Position numbers and translations under genes: made by a program
Source of the DNA: Hymenobacter volaticus
GTDB lineage: Bacteria; Bacteroidota; Bacteroidia; Cytophagales; Hymenobacteraceae
Length of the DNA stretch: 64,000 nucleotides
Direction: 5' to 3'
NCBI RefSeq assembly: GCF_022921055.1
Contig: NZ_CP095061.1
Coordinates: 1,713,501 to 1,777,500, forward strand
The notes under the pieces: generated by a model
What the model was told of the DNA's origin: nothing
What the model saw: only the letters and a program-made list of their open reading frames with translations
Database searches by the model: none
Part shown: piece by piece, positions 34,256 through 42,784 of the stretch
Layout of the letters: every line of letters starts with the position of its first letter
Position numbering within the stretch: position 1 is the stretch's first letter

Positions 34256-35530
34256 TTAAAGCGGATTAATAGGTAGCAAGCTCAGCTGCTGGAGCGTAGC
34301 ACCCGTGTAGCTGTATTGGTAGAGCCCATCGGCGCCGATAGCCATGAGCGTGCCAGCATCAGGAATTACGTCAACCACCTTGATGGGGAAAGATTGGGTT
34401 TGGGTGAGGGATGGCGCTTTGGTGGTGTCAAATACTTTCAACCCATCAGCGTCGCACACAAACAATTGGGTCCCATCAACCCCAAGCCCTTGCGGGCCCA
34501 TCATAGGATAGGTGGCGGCTAAACGGGGTTGGCTGAGAGTAGTTAGGTCGATAACTTGGAGCTGGTTGGGGCCACCACCGCAGCTGCGGCCGTTGCGCAA
34601 CGTTACATAGGCATAACGGTCATCTACTACTACTGGGTCGCAACTCACTACGTGCTGGTAGTACGCCACTTGCCGGGGCGACTGGGGTGTGGCCGCATCG
34701 AAAATGTACATGCCGCGTTGGGTGCCTAAGAACAAGTAGTGGTCTTTAGGATAGATGGTTTCGACGCCAAATTGCAACGGTATTTTCTGGCCCGGCGTGG
34801 GAGCGGCCGGATTAGCAAGGTCGAACAGGCGCAAGCTTTGCTCGTCTACCGTGTACAGGCTCTGCCCTAGAATAGCAAAGCGAGCCAAGGAGCCACCTTT
34901 GCCTGTTGCCCCCGGTGCGGATGCTGTAGCGTTGAAATTCGCGTTGGCCAGCGTATTCCGATTGCTATAAAACCAGATAGGGCCTGAAGGATTGATTGTG
35001 TACGGAATTTTGGTTTTCTGCCACCCAATCACAACTGTATTAGCCGGGCGGGTTTCGGGTCCGCACTGCGGAGCGGCCATCCACATTTCGGGCGACGGCA
35101 ACTCGCGGAAGGCATCACGCACCCGGCCTTTCACCTGCACAGCGGCGGGGTTGGTTATGTCAATGGTCACTAAGTCGGGCCCATTGTCGGCATAAAGCAG
35201 GTTGCCCTTCACGGCCATGTCGATGTTGCCAGGAATGCGCAGGAAACTGATAATGCGGGGCACCGCCGGATTCTGGTTATCAACTATGTGAATTCCTTCG
35301 TACTTCTCGTTGATGAACAAATAATGACCCCGTACATAGATTTTACCGGTATTGTGCATCGGCCGCGCCGTCAAGGCTTCCACTGACTTTTCCAACACTG
35401 CCCGCTCCATAAGCTGAGGACAGTAGGCGTCGTAGTAGCCCGTAACAGGCTGGGGCTCCTCGGCGGAAGAACAAGCCGCCAGTACCAGCAGCATAATCCA
35501 GCCAAACAGATAAGTAGATATTCTAGTCAT
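34256..35530 (-). CDS. LVIVD-repeat beta-propeller lipoprotein
   Basis: The 424-residue protein has a lipoprotein signal peptide (LLVLAACSSAEEP, acylated Cys near residue 20). It then has repeated LVIVD-type blades such as GIHIVDNQNPAVPRIISFLRIPGNIDMAV, DLVTIDITNPAAVQVKG, LRLFDLANPAAPTPGQ, MYIFDAATPQSPRQVAYY and LQVIDLTTLSQPRLAAT (cited in parts). Such proteins are surface or periplasmic beta-propellers of unknown binding partner. It lies two bases before a probable outer-membrane protein gene, so the pair may form a surface complex (inference). Normal length; no disruption. Confidence 0.85.
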   Translation of the reverse strand: MTRISTYLFGWIMLLVLAACSSAEEPQPVTGYYDAYCPQLMERAVLEKSVEALTARPMHNTGKIYVRGHYLFINEKYEGIHIVDNQNPAVPRIISFLRIPGNIDMAVKGNLLYADNGPDLVTIDITNPAAVQVKGRVRDAFRELPSPEMWMAAPQCGPETRPANTVVIGWQKTKIPYTINPSGPIWFYSNRNTLANANFNATASAPGATGKGGSLARFAILGQSLYTVDEQSLRLFDLANPAAPTPGQKIPLQFGVETIYPKDHYLFLGTQRGMYIFDAATPQSPRQVAYYQHVVSCDPVVVDDRYAYVTLRNGRSCGGGPNQLQVIDLTTLSQPRLAATYPMMGPQGLGVDGTQLFVCDADGLKVFDTTKAPSLTQTQSFPIKVVDVIPDAGTLMAIGADGLYQYSYTGATLQQLSLLPINPL

Positions 35531-35696
35531 ATAGCAACTGCGGGAAAAGTGAGGAAACAGAAAGGTACCGGCCGCTGACAGCGCGACCTGTGTACTCTTC
35601 AGAGCCTACACCCTGACGGAAAGTTGCAAGCGAATAGAAAATATCTTCTATAAAAGATAACCCCTGTCCTAAGCCTCTCTGGACAGCCAGCAGATG

Positions 35697-35915
35697 CTAA
35701 CCACGCACTTGTTCCCGCCCGTAACCGCCGCGTTCCACTACCTGCTCGACAAACATAGCCTTGCCTGCAACGGCTAGTAGCGCTTGGTACATAGCCTCCG
35801 GCACGCCAGTATAGCGCACAAGGCTGCCATTGCGGTACTCAATTTCTAGGGTAAGCGTATCGGTGTCGTAGCCAACAGCTTTCAGAGAGGTAGAGCGAAT
35901 AGGGCGGCGTTGCAT
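35697..35915 (-). CDS. KTSC domain protein
   Basis: The 72-residue protein has the KTSC-like pattern: RSTSLKAVGYDTDTLTLEI, then EYRNGSLVRYTGVPEAMYQALL. KTSC domains are small modules found alone or fused to RNA- or nucleotide-related proteins; their function is not established. It is flanked by gaps of 166 and 153 bases with no other recognised feature. Confidence 0.75.
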   Translation of the reverse strand: MQRRPIRSTSLKAVGYDTDTLTLEIEYRNGSLVRYTGVPEAMYQALLAVAGKAMFVEQVVERGGYGREQVRG

Positions 35916-36068
35916 AAGAAATGTATAAGTGATAATTATCAGGTGATTGTTAAATAATTATGAGTTGATAAGCTGCACAGCGCAAGGTAAAGAGGTGGAG
36001 ACGCCTAAATGACTAGCAATTCCAGTGTCAGTCTACCCATCCAAGTAAGAAACCGTACTCGAACACTG

Positions 36069-36692
36069 CTATTTCGTAACCGGCTTCTTTTTCTTGCCGG
36101 CCACGGGAGAGGCTACTTTGCTGGGGTTGTCGGCCAGAAACTTGCCCCAACTTTTGCCGCCAGCTTTTTGGTTGTTGCCTTTCTGGTAATGGTGGCAGAG
36201 GGCCACGGCTAAGGCATCGGTGGCATCCAGAAACTTTGAGGCTTCGGCTATGGGCGGCAGCGTGAGTGTTTGGCGCAGCATGTGGGCTACGTGCTCTTTG
36301 GTAGCTGTACCGGTACCCGTAACCGACTGCTTTACTTTGGTAGGCGCATATTCTACGTAAGGAATTTGGCGGGAAAGACAGGCGGCAATAGCTACGCCTT
36401 GCGCCCGGCCTAGCTTGAGCATACTCTGCACGTTCACGCCGTAGAAGGGCGCCTCAATGGCTAGTTCATCAGGCAAAAATTCGTCGATAAGCTCCAGCAT
36501 CCGCTCGAAGATTCGCTTGAGCTTCAGCGCATGATTTGAGCCCATCTTCTGCATATCAATAACGTCGTAGCGCAGCACCCGTACTCGCTGGCCCTGCACC
36601 TCAATCAAAGCATAGCCCATGATATTGGTGCCGGGGTCGACGCCCATGATGACTTTGGGTAATAAATCGGTTGAAGCTATGGGCAGAATCAT
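36069..36692 (-). CDS. ruvC: Holliday junction resolvase RuvC
   Basis: The 207-residue protein has the RNase H-like acidic residues of RuvC: Asp in VIMGVDPGTNIMGYAL, Glu in LAIEAPFYGVNVQSMLKLGRAQGV, and the paired Asp in KFLDATDALAVALCHH. RuvC cuts four-way DNA junctions during recombination with RuvAB. It is longer than E. coli RuvC (173 residues) by a basic C-terminal tail with GKKKKPVTK. I chose the ATG at 36692 (MILPIASTDLLPKVIMG). The minus-strand gene is divergent to the membrane protein at 36755. Confidence 0.94.
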   Translation of the reverse strand: MILPIASTDLLPKVIMGVDPGTNIMGYALIEVQGQRVRVLRYDVIDMQKMGSNHALKLKRIFERMLELIDEFLPDELAIEAPFYGVNVQSMLKLGRAQGVAIAACLSRQIPYVEYAPTKVKQSVTGTGTATKEHVAHMLRQTLTLPPIAEASKFLDATDALAVALCHHYQKGNNQKAGGKSWGKFLADNPSKVASPVAGKKKKPVTK

Positions 36693-36754
36693 TTTTCCAG
36701 GATAGAGTACTAAGTAACAAGTAATAAGACTGCTGTTGCGTTTCCGTCGGTAAC

Positions 36755-37855
36755 TTGCCGAAGTTAATCGCACCCCTCGTCGCTTTCTTGATTACCAGTA
36801 AACTACAAAACTACGCCCAAAAGCCGGAACGCACCACGCATCGTGGCTGGTTGGCCGTGGCTGGCAAGCTGCTCGTGACGGCGCTGACGCTCGGCTTGCT
36901 GTGGCATTCGGTGTTTGCCGATGCTGCCACGGCCGCCGCCTGGCGCGGCCTACTAGCCTCCACGCTTACCGGCCAAGGACGGACGCCGGTATTGCTGGCC
37001 TTGGCGCTGGTGCCCGTTAATTGGGGTGTGGAAGCTTGGAAATGGTGGCGGCTAGCCCGGCATCTGGAACCCGTTTCGTTTCGGCGCAGCTTCCGGGCAG
37101 TGCTGGTTGGTCTTACACTCGGCTTCGTAACACCCAACCGCGTAGGCGACTACGCAGGCCGCATTATTGAACTGAAAAGCCGCCGACTTGACGCGTTAGG
37201 AGCCGTATTTCTCGGGCGTTTTGGGCAGTTGGTAGTTACAGTTTTGGCGGGCACGACGGGGCTGACCTATTTTCTACTGACGTTTTATTTGCAAGAATTC
37301 CCGGCCACGGCGCTCGGTGTGGTAGTAGCGGCCGTACTCGTAAACGCTGCAGTGTTGCTGCCGCTTTACCGTTCGCGCTTGTTGCTGGCCGTGCTCATGG
37401 CTGTTCCGCCGCTGCGCCAGTTCCACCGGTTTCTGGCAGTTATGCCTACTTATCCTGCGAAGGCCATTCATACGGTGCTGGCATTGTCGGGGCTGCGGTA
37501 CGGGGTATTTTGCTTGCAGTTTGGCTTGCTACTGCAAGCATACGGGGCGCACGCACCGCTCGGGCCGGGTGCGGCGGCCATAGCGGGTACGTTTTTGCTG
37601 AAGTCCTTGGTGCCCTCTCTCAATGCGTTGGCCGACGTCGGCGTGCGGGAATTATCGGCTACGCACCTGTTTGGACTGCTTGGCGAGCCAGTGCTGCCAG
37701 TGCTTAGTGCTAGTCTGAGCTTGTGGGTGCTCAACATTGCTTTGCCTAGCGCGACTGGGCTGGTGTTTGTGCTTCGACTCAAGCTTTTTCGAAAGAAGAA
37801 GGTTGCGCCCGCTAAGCAACAGACCCTAGTCGAAACGCAGGCTGCTAGTCTATGA
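36755..37855 (+). CDS. Lysylphosphatidylglycerol synthase TM-region/UPF0104-type membrane protein
   Basis: The 366-residue protein has about eight hydrophobic segments and the family marks VGLTLGFVTPNRVGDYAGRI and LGRFGQLVVTVLAGTTGL, followed by ALADVGVRELSATHLFGLLG near the C-terminus. It matches the MprF membrane-domain-like (DUF/UPF0104) flippase family, without the synthase domain, and probably moves a lipid or lipid-linked sugar across the membrane. The start at 36755 is a TTG; a shorter start is possible. It overlaps the following glycosyltransferase by 4 bases (ATGA), so the two are translationally coupled. Confidence 0.75.
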   Translation: MPKLIAPLVAFLITSKLQNYAQKPERTTHRGWLAVAGKLLVTALTLGLLWHSVFADAATAAAWRGLLASTLTGQGRTPVLLALALVPVNWGVEAWKWWRLARHLEPVSFRRSFRAVLVGLTLGFVTPNRVGDYAGRIIELKSRRLDALGAVFLGRFGQLVVTVLAGTTGLTYFLLTFYLQEFPATALGVVVAAVLVNAAVLLPLYRSRLLLAVLMAVPPLRQFHRFLAVMPTYPAKAIHTVLALSGLRYGVFCLQFGLLLQAYGAHAPLGPGAAAIAGTFLLKSLVPSLNALADVGVRELSATHLFGLLGEPVLPVLSASLSLWVLNIALPSATGLVFVLRLKLFRKKKVAPAKQQTLVETQAASL

Positions 37856-39060
37856 ACACGCTGCTGGGCTTGTTATTATTGCTTGCACCGGCCGCTTACG
37901 CCATTCGGATGCTGCAATTCCGCCGAGCCTGGACCCTGGCTCCGAACCTATATCAGGCTTCGGCAGCGCCGCTTGTTTCGGCCCCGAATAAGCTTCCAGT
38001 AACAGCAAACGAATTTGGTACTCGGGGAGAAACTTCTCCTCAGCTATCGGTTCTGATTGCTGCTCGCAACGAAGCCCATACCCTTCCTTTGCTACTAGCT
38101 GATTTGCAGCGGCAATGTCTGGCAGCTTCCAAGTTCGAAGTTGTTGTTGTCGATGACCACTCCACCGACGATACGGCCACAATAGTGAGTGAAGCAGTGC
38201 CGCACAGCCCATTTGCTTTGCGGCTGCTGCGGCTGCAAGACCTATCTGGGCCTCTCCGCACTGGTAAGAAAGCCGCTTTGCAAGAGGCTATAGCCACCGC
38301 ACGGGCTCCCTGGGTAGTTTGCACCGATGCCGACTGCCGGGTGTCGCCGGACTGGTTGCTTGCTTACCACGCAGCGCACGATGCCGGGGCTCATTTTGTA
38401 AGTGGACCAGTGTTCCTAACCGGGCAAGGCATACTAGCTGAATTGCAAGGCTTGGAACTAGCAGGCTTAGTGGCAAGCGGGGCGGCCGGTATTCTGCTAG
38501 GCGCGCCAACTATGTGCAACGGCGCCAACCTAAGTTACCGGCGTACCAGCTTCGCTGCCGTGAACGGTTTCAGCGGCAACACCCACGTAGCCAGCGGCGA
38601 CGACGAGTTTCTGCTCCACAAGCTGCACGCAGCATACCCGTCGGGCATTCGATTTCTGAAGCATGAACAAGCTGTAGTGCGAACGGCTGCCCAACCTACT
38701 GTGCGGCAGTTGCTGCGGCAGCGGGTGCGTTGGGCCAGTAAGTGGCAGCACTACCGCGCTGCGGCTCCGCGTCGGTTGGCTGTGTTGGTACTAGCGGCTA
38801 ATGTGGCGCTGGCAGCCGGCGTTCTGGCGCTGCCCTGGCAGCCAGGTTTAGGGCTCTGGACCGTCGCTGCCTGGGTAGTAAAGCTAGGAGCCGACGTAGT
38901 ATTCCTGACCCCAGTATTGCGGTTTTTCAACCGCCTACGCTGGCTGCTGTGGGTGCCGGTTCTGCAACTCGCGTACGGGCCCTATGCGTTGCTGGTCGGG
39001 GTAGCCGGTTTGGGCGGCGGCTACGAGTGGAAAGGTCGGCGAGTGAAAGGTGGTAAGTAG
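37852..39060 (+). CDS. Membrane glycosyltransferase family 2
   Basis: The 402-residue protein has an N-terminal membrane segment (TLLGLLLLLAPAAYAI). The GT-A domain follows with LSVLIAARNEAHTLPLLLADL, VVVVDDHSTDDTA, WVVCTDADCRVSPDWL and the acceptor-binding QRVRWASKWQ (QxxRW). Three or so C-terminal membrane helices end the protein. This is the processive-type (cellulose-synthase-like) architecture, but the donor and product are unknown. Coupling to the upstream flippase-like gene suggests the pair builds and moves a glycolipid (inference). Confidence 0.85.
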   Translation: MNTLLGLLLLLAPAAYAIRMLQFRRAWTLAPNLYQASAAPLVSAPNKLPVTANEFGTRGETSPQLSVLIAARNEAHTLPLLLADLQRQCLAASKFEVVVVDDHSTDDTATIVSEAVPHSPFALRLLRLQDLSGPLRTGKKAALQEAIATARAPWVVCTDADCRVSPDWLLAYHAAHDAGAHFVSGPVFLTGQGILAELQGLELAGLVASGAAGILLGAPTMCNGANLSYRRTSFAAVNGFSGNTHVASGDDEFLLHKLHAAYPSGIRFLKHEQAVVRTAAQPTVRQLLRQRVRWASKWQHYRAAAPRRLAVLVLAANVALAAGVLALPWQPGLGLWTVAAWVVKLGADVVFLTPVLRFFNRLRWLLWVPVLQLAYGPYALLVGVAGLGGGYEWKGRRVKGGK

Positions 39061-39252
39061 CACGGGAGCAGGTCGTTGCAGGTGTGTTCTAAACTGGGTA
39101 ACAGGGTAGAAGAGGGCTCGCCGCCGTAGTGGCATTACAGCATCGACGTTTAAGTTGCAGACGTTGAAATAAACTCAAGCAAACGGTTGGGTTACCATCA
39201 TTTGCAGGCTACTTTTCAGCGTAATCAAACAGTTTCATTTAACCGCTGCACT

Positions 39253-39786
39253 ATGTCTCATTTCAGCTTAAAAATGATGTTTCCCCTGTTGGTTGTGCTG
39301 TTGGTATTCGTAACGGGCGGTGTATTTTTCGCCGCTACAGGTCTTGTTACCCCCTTGGCTGATGCGGCTAATGCCACTGCGGCCAAAGCGGCTGCCGACA
39401 CAGTAGCAAATGCGTCTCTTGCCTCTGACTCAAACGCGGTAGTCCAAGCGGCCTCGCCCGAAGAGCTTGAGGCCGCAGTAGCCGGCGAAACGCTGTTCAA
39501 GGGCAACTGTGCGCAGTGCCATGCCGTGCAGGATGTGGTAGTAGGTCCAGCACTCGCCGGTTTGCACGAGCGTCGCCCTGTCTCGTGGCTAATTCCTTGG
39601 ATTAAAAACTCCAGTAAAGTAGTGGCCAGCGGCGACGAGTACGCAGTAAAGCTCTACAATCAATACCAGAAGCAACAGATGCCTAGCTTTCAGTTGTCGG
39701 ACGAGGAAATCACAGCTATCCTTACCTATATCAAGGTACAGAGTAATGCTGCTAGTGGTGCAACGTCAGCAGTGGCACTAAACTAA
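39253..39786 (+). CDS. Cytochrome c, membrane-anchored
   Basis: The 177-residue protein starts MSHFSLKMMFPLLVVLLVFVTGG, an N-terminal anchor or signal. It then has an alanine-rich linker of about 45 residues and one heme c domain with the CAQCH heme-binding motif near residue 93. The axial Met is probably in KQQMPSFQLSDEEITAILTYIK. It would carry electrons in the periplasm; the partner is unknown. I chose the ATG at 39253. It has no heme-maturation or oxidase gene as neighbour. Confidence 0.88.
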   Translation: MSHFSLKMMFPLLVVLLVFVTGGVFFAATGLVTPLADAANATAAKAAADTVANASLASDSNAVVQAASPEELEAAVAGETLFKGNCAQCHAVQDVVVGPALAGLHERRPVSWLIPWIKNSSKVVASGDEYAVKLYNQYQKQQMPSFQLSDEEITAILTYIKVQSNAASGATSAVALN

Positions 39787-39917
39787 GTTGTATCTGCACA
39801 GTTACGCTAGATAAGCGTATGTTAGAGCAAGCGTAGGCAGGCCATTCCATTTAGGGTTGGGTTCTGAATTCAACTTGGTCGCGCTACCTTTGTCCTTACT
39901 TCCGTTCTTGTTTGCCT

Positions 39918-40174
39918 GTGACTGACTCTGAATTCGACATTCTCGACGAGCTGTATTTCGTTAGCTCCTTCCGCGACCTGCTCCAGAAAACGGGTTTGCC
40001 CGCACCCCAATTGAAAGAGGGACTGCGGGCCTGTTGGAGCAAGGCCTTGCTCGGAGTTTTTGGCCCGACCCGGATACCGAACTGGCGTATGAGGAAAGCT
40101 CGTTTGGTGCCATCAGCCAAGATTGCTACTATCTGGCTTCCAAGGAAGGCTTGCTTCAGCACAACACTCGTTAG
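39918..40174 (+). pseudogene. Small conserved protein, reading frame broken by one base
   Basis: With GTG at 39918 the protein begins VTDSEFDILDELYFVSSFRDLLQKTGL, an acidic helical sequence, and continues PAPQLKEGLRA. The rest, LLEQGLARSFWPDPDTELAYEESSFGAI, SQDCYYLASKEGLLQHNTR, is found in the -1 frame and stops at 40174. Adding one base in GGGCC at 40027-40031 restores about 85 residues. I do not recognise the family. Its stop is 2 bases before the permease start, so the two are probably translated together. A TAnnTTTG-like box (TACCTTTG) lies about 20 bases before the start. Confidence 0.6.
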
Positions 40175-40176
40175 TC

Positions 40177-41367
40177 GTGGCCGGAGCCGCAATTTCCGGG
40201 CAGCCGAGCGCCGCGGCTGTCGCCCGGCCGCCAAGCTATTACGTCCGCCAGCGCCTGCTCCAGAACCGGCCGGCCATGGCTGGACTGGGCTTTATTCTGC
40301 TGTGCACTTTGGTGGCCTTGTTGGGCTATTGGATTCTACCCGATAATTCTCCGAACGCCAACAACAGCCTTGTACAACTCCAAAAAGAGTCGCCCGGCTT
40401 TCGAGCTACAATTTTGCGCTTGCCAGTTGCTGAAGCCGCTAGCTCGCCAACGGCCGATAACCCGTTTACTATTTGGCTACGGGGCCGCACATTTCGCTAC
40501 CAAGAAACCCCCATCGAGAGTTACCGTTTTGAGGGCGATTCGCTCTTCACGCAGCCTTATCGCAACCATTCAGCTCTGGCCGACCAGCACCGGCGCTACT
40601 CGCTAGCTCAATTGGTAGGCCGGCCAGGCTCTCCAGCCGAGCTGCGCCAAGCTGTAGAGCAAAAGCACATCGTTCGGCGCAACTACTGGCTGGGCACTGA
40701 CAAAGCGGGCCGTGACGAGTTGAGCCGTTTGCTGCTGGGCACGCGTATCTCGCTCGGTATCGGACTGGTAGCCGTCCTGATTTCGCTGGTACTAGGCATG
40801 GCCATTGGGGCGGTAGCAGGCTACGTCGGCGGTTGGCTCGATAGTTTGCTTTTAGGAGTGATGACCGTGGTGTGGAGTATCCCGGGTATTATGCTCGTCA
40901 TTGCTATTTCGCTGGCCCTCGATTCGAAAGGCGTCTGGACTTCTTTCGTCGCCGTGGGCCTGACTATGTGGGTGGATGTCGCCCGCGTGGTGCGGGGCCA
41001 GATGCTGAGCTTGCGGGAAAAAACCTTCGTAGAAGCTGGTCGTGTGTTGGGTTTACCGCAGAGCCGTCTTATTGCCCGCCATTTGCTGCCCAACATGACG
41101 GGGCCGCTGATTGTCATTGCAACTAGTAATTTTGCGGCGGCCATCCTGTTGGAAGCAGGGTTGAGCTTTTTGGGTTTGGGCGTGCAGCCACCGGCGCCAT
41201 CATGGGGGCTCATGGTGAACGAAGGATTTCAGCTGTTAGGTACTGAAGCTGGCTTGTGGCTCACGCTATTGCCAGGATTAGCTATTAGCTTGCTAGTACT
41301 TAGCTTCAACCTTCTTGGCAACGGCCTCCGCGATGCTTATGACCCCAAAACGCCTATAAACGGCTAA
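40177..41367 (+). CDS. Opp/Dpp-type ABC transporter permease
   Basis: With the GTG at 40177 the protein has 396 residues. It has an N-terminal membrane helix (AGLGFILLCTLVALLGYWIL), a periplasmic insertion of about 130 residues, and then the BPD_transp_1 domain with NYWLGTDKAGRDELSRLLLGTRISL. The EAA-like coupling motif VEAGRVLGLPQSRLIARHLLPNMTGPL and the ending GNGLRDAYDPKT match OppC/DppC. It would be one half of a peptide or nickel importer or exporter. No ATPase, second permease or binding protein is encoded nearby, so partners must lie elsewhere. It appears coupled to the small gene before it. Confidence 0.88.
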   Translation: MAGAAISGQPSAAAVARPPSYYVRQRLLQNRPAMAGLGFILLCTLVALLGYWILPDNSPNANNSLVQLQKESPGFRATILRLPVAEAASSPTADNPFTIWLRGRTFRYQETPIESYRFEGDSLFTQPYRNHSALADQHRRYSLAQLVGRPGSPAELRQAVEQKHIVRRNYWLGTDKAGRDELSRLLLGTRISLGIGLVAVLISLVLGMAIGAVAGYVGGWLDSLLLGVMTVVWSIPGIMLVIAISLALDSKGVWTSFVAVGLTMWVDVARVVRGQMLSLREKTFVEAGRVLGLPQSRLIARHLLPNMTGPLIVIATSNFAAAILLEAGLSFLGLGVQPPAPSWGLMVNEGFQLLGTEAGLWLTLLPGLAISLLVLSFNLLGNGLRDAYDPKTPING

Positions 41368-41450
41368 ACGATTGAGTTGCTACATGGTCGTTCGGCCAAC
41401 TACCAGAACAACCCGCTATGTAGCAATTCGACACTTCACCACTCGATATT

Positions 41451-42689
41451 ATGCCTAACGCTGTTCCTATAACCGCTGAAAAACGGCTCTTTCTGAAGGA
41501 CCGGGAGTTGGGGGCGCTGCTGGAAATCACGCAGGCCATCAACCAGGATCTTGGCGAGCCCGCTCTTTACAAGATATTTCAGTTCACGCTGTTGGGGCAA
41601 CTCAATATTCGGCGGCTAGTACTCTATGTGAAAGACGAAGGCGTGTGGCACTGCGTGGTGTCTTTTGGGGCGCAACTGCCCGACTACTGCCGGATTCCGT
41701 TACCAGAGGTGATAATCCAGAACTGCACCGCTGCGCCCGCACCCGTCAGCAGCCTGTCGCTCGATGCGAATTGGTGGTTACTTGAAACCGTTATTCCGGT
41801 GGTGCGCAACGAGGAGGTAGTGGCCTACGTGTTCATTGGCAACATGCACGAGGACTATGCCAGCGGTGAGGCCACCAAGTTCTTGGAAACGCTAAGCAAC
41901 ATTTTGCTCGGGGCCATCGAAAACCGGCGGCTCGGTCGGCAGCGCATAGCAGCTGCGGCCATGCGCAAGGAAATCGAAATTGCGCAGGAAGTGCAAACCA
42001 TGCTGTTCCCGCGCGTGCTGCCCAACGACGCCCACGTTGCCGTGGCGGCTTCCTACGTGCCGCACACCGCCGTAGGAGGCGACTACTACGATGTCGTTAC
42101 GCTCGACAATGACCGTTTCTTGTTTTGCATTGCCGACGTATCAGGCAAGGGTGTAGCTGCTTCTTTGCTGATGTCGAACTTCCAGGCGGGCTTGCGCACG
42201 CTGCTCCGTCAGCAAGCCGACTTGGCTACGGTTGCCAACGAGCTTAACAACCTAATTTTCCGCAATGCTGGCGGCGACAAGTTCATCACCGTTTTCTTCG
42301 GTCTTTACGACCGAACCACGCGCCGCCTGCAATACGTGAACGCCGGTCACAACGACCCGCTGTTGTTGTCCGACCAGGACACTGTGCTTCTGCTCAAAGA
42401 AGGGACTATTATGCTCGGCGTAATGGATGAACTGCCCATGCTGAAAGTAGGAGAGGTGGAAGTGCCTCCGCGTACGCTACTGCTTTCTTATACCGATGGA
42501 TTAACAGAAGTATTCAATGCGGAACACGATGAGTTTGGCGAGGAGGGCGTACTACGCGTGCTGCGACAAAACCGCTTTCTACCGCTGCCTCGTTTGCACG
42601 AGGAACTGCTAAAAGAAATCCAGTCGTTCAACGCCAATGACAGTCATTTTGCCGATGACATCACGATTCTGAGCTGCCGGTTCAAGTAA
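41451..42689 (+). CDS. GAF-like plus SpoIIE (PP2C) serine phosphatase
   Basis: The 412-residue protein has a GAF-like N-terminal half (about residues 20-170, ELGALLEITQAINQDL). A short coiled linker (RKEIEIAQEVQTMLFP) precedes a PP2C-type SpoIIE domain: the metal-binding GGDYYDVVTLDN, ADVSGKGVAASLLMSNF, YVNAGHNDPLLL, SYTDGLTEVFN and FADDITILSCRF. This is the RsbU-like architecture that dephosphorylates anti-sigma factor antagonists. Its partner STAS and kinase genes are not in this window. A long perfect inverted repeat begins at its stop codon. Confidence 0.9.
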   Translation: MPNAVPITAEKRLFLKDRELGALLEITQAINQDLGEPALYKIFQFTLLGQLNIRRLVLYVKDEGVWHCVVSFGAQLPDYCRIPLPEVIIQNCTAAPAPVSSLSLDANWWLLETVIPVVRNEEVVAYVFIGNMHEDYASGEATKFLETLSNILLGAIENRRLGRQRIAAAAMRKEIEIAQEVQTMLFPRVLPNDAHVAVAASYVPHTAVGGDYYDVVTLDNDRFLFCIADVSGKGVAASLLMSNFQAGLRTLLRQQADLATVANELNNLIFRNAGGDKFITVFFGLYDRTTRRLQYVNAGHNDPLLLSDQDTVLLLKEGTIMLGVMDELPMLKVGEVEVPPRTLLLSYTDGLTEVFNAEHDEFGEEGVLRVLRQNRFLPLPRLHEELLKEIQSFNANDSHFADDITILSCRFK

Positions 42690-42764
42690 AAAGACAGTCG
42701 GCTTAAATAGAAATAGCGCTCCAACATAGAGCGCTATTTCTATTTAAGCCGACTGTCTTTTTAC
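42686..42764. terminator. Perfect 36-bp inverted repeat, bidirectional terminator
   Basis: Arms 42686-42721 and 42729-42764 are exact complements around the 7-base loop CAACATA; the arms begin GTAAAAAGACAGTCGG. The left arm includes the stop codon of the SpoIIE gene, and T- and A-runs lie at both ends. It lies between convergent genes. Confidence 0.85.
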
Positions 42765-42784
42765 TGGTAAGATGCTAACCGGAG

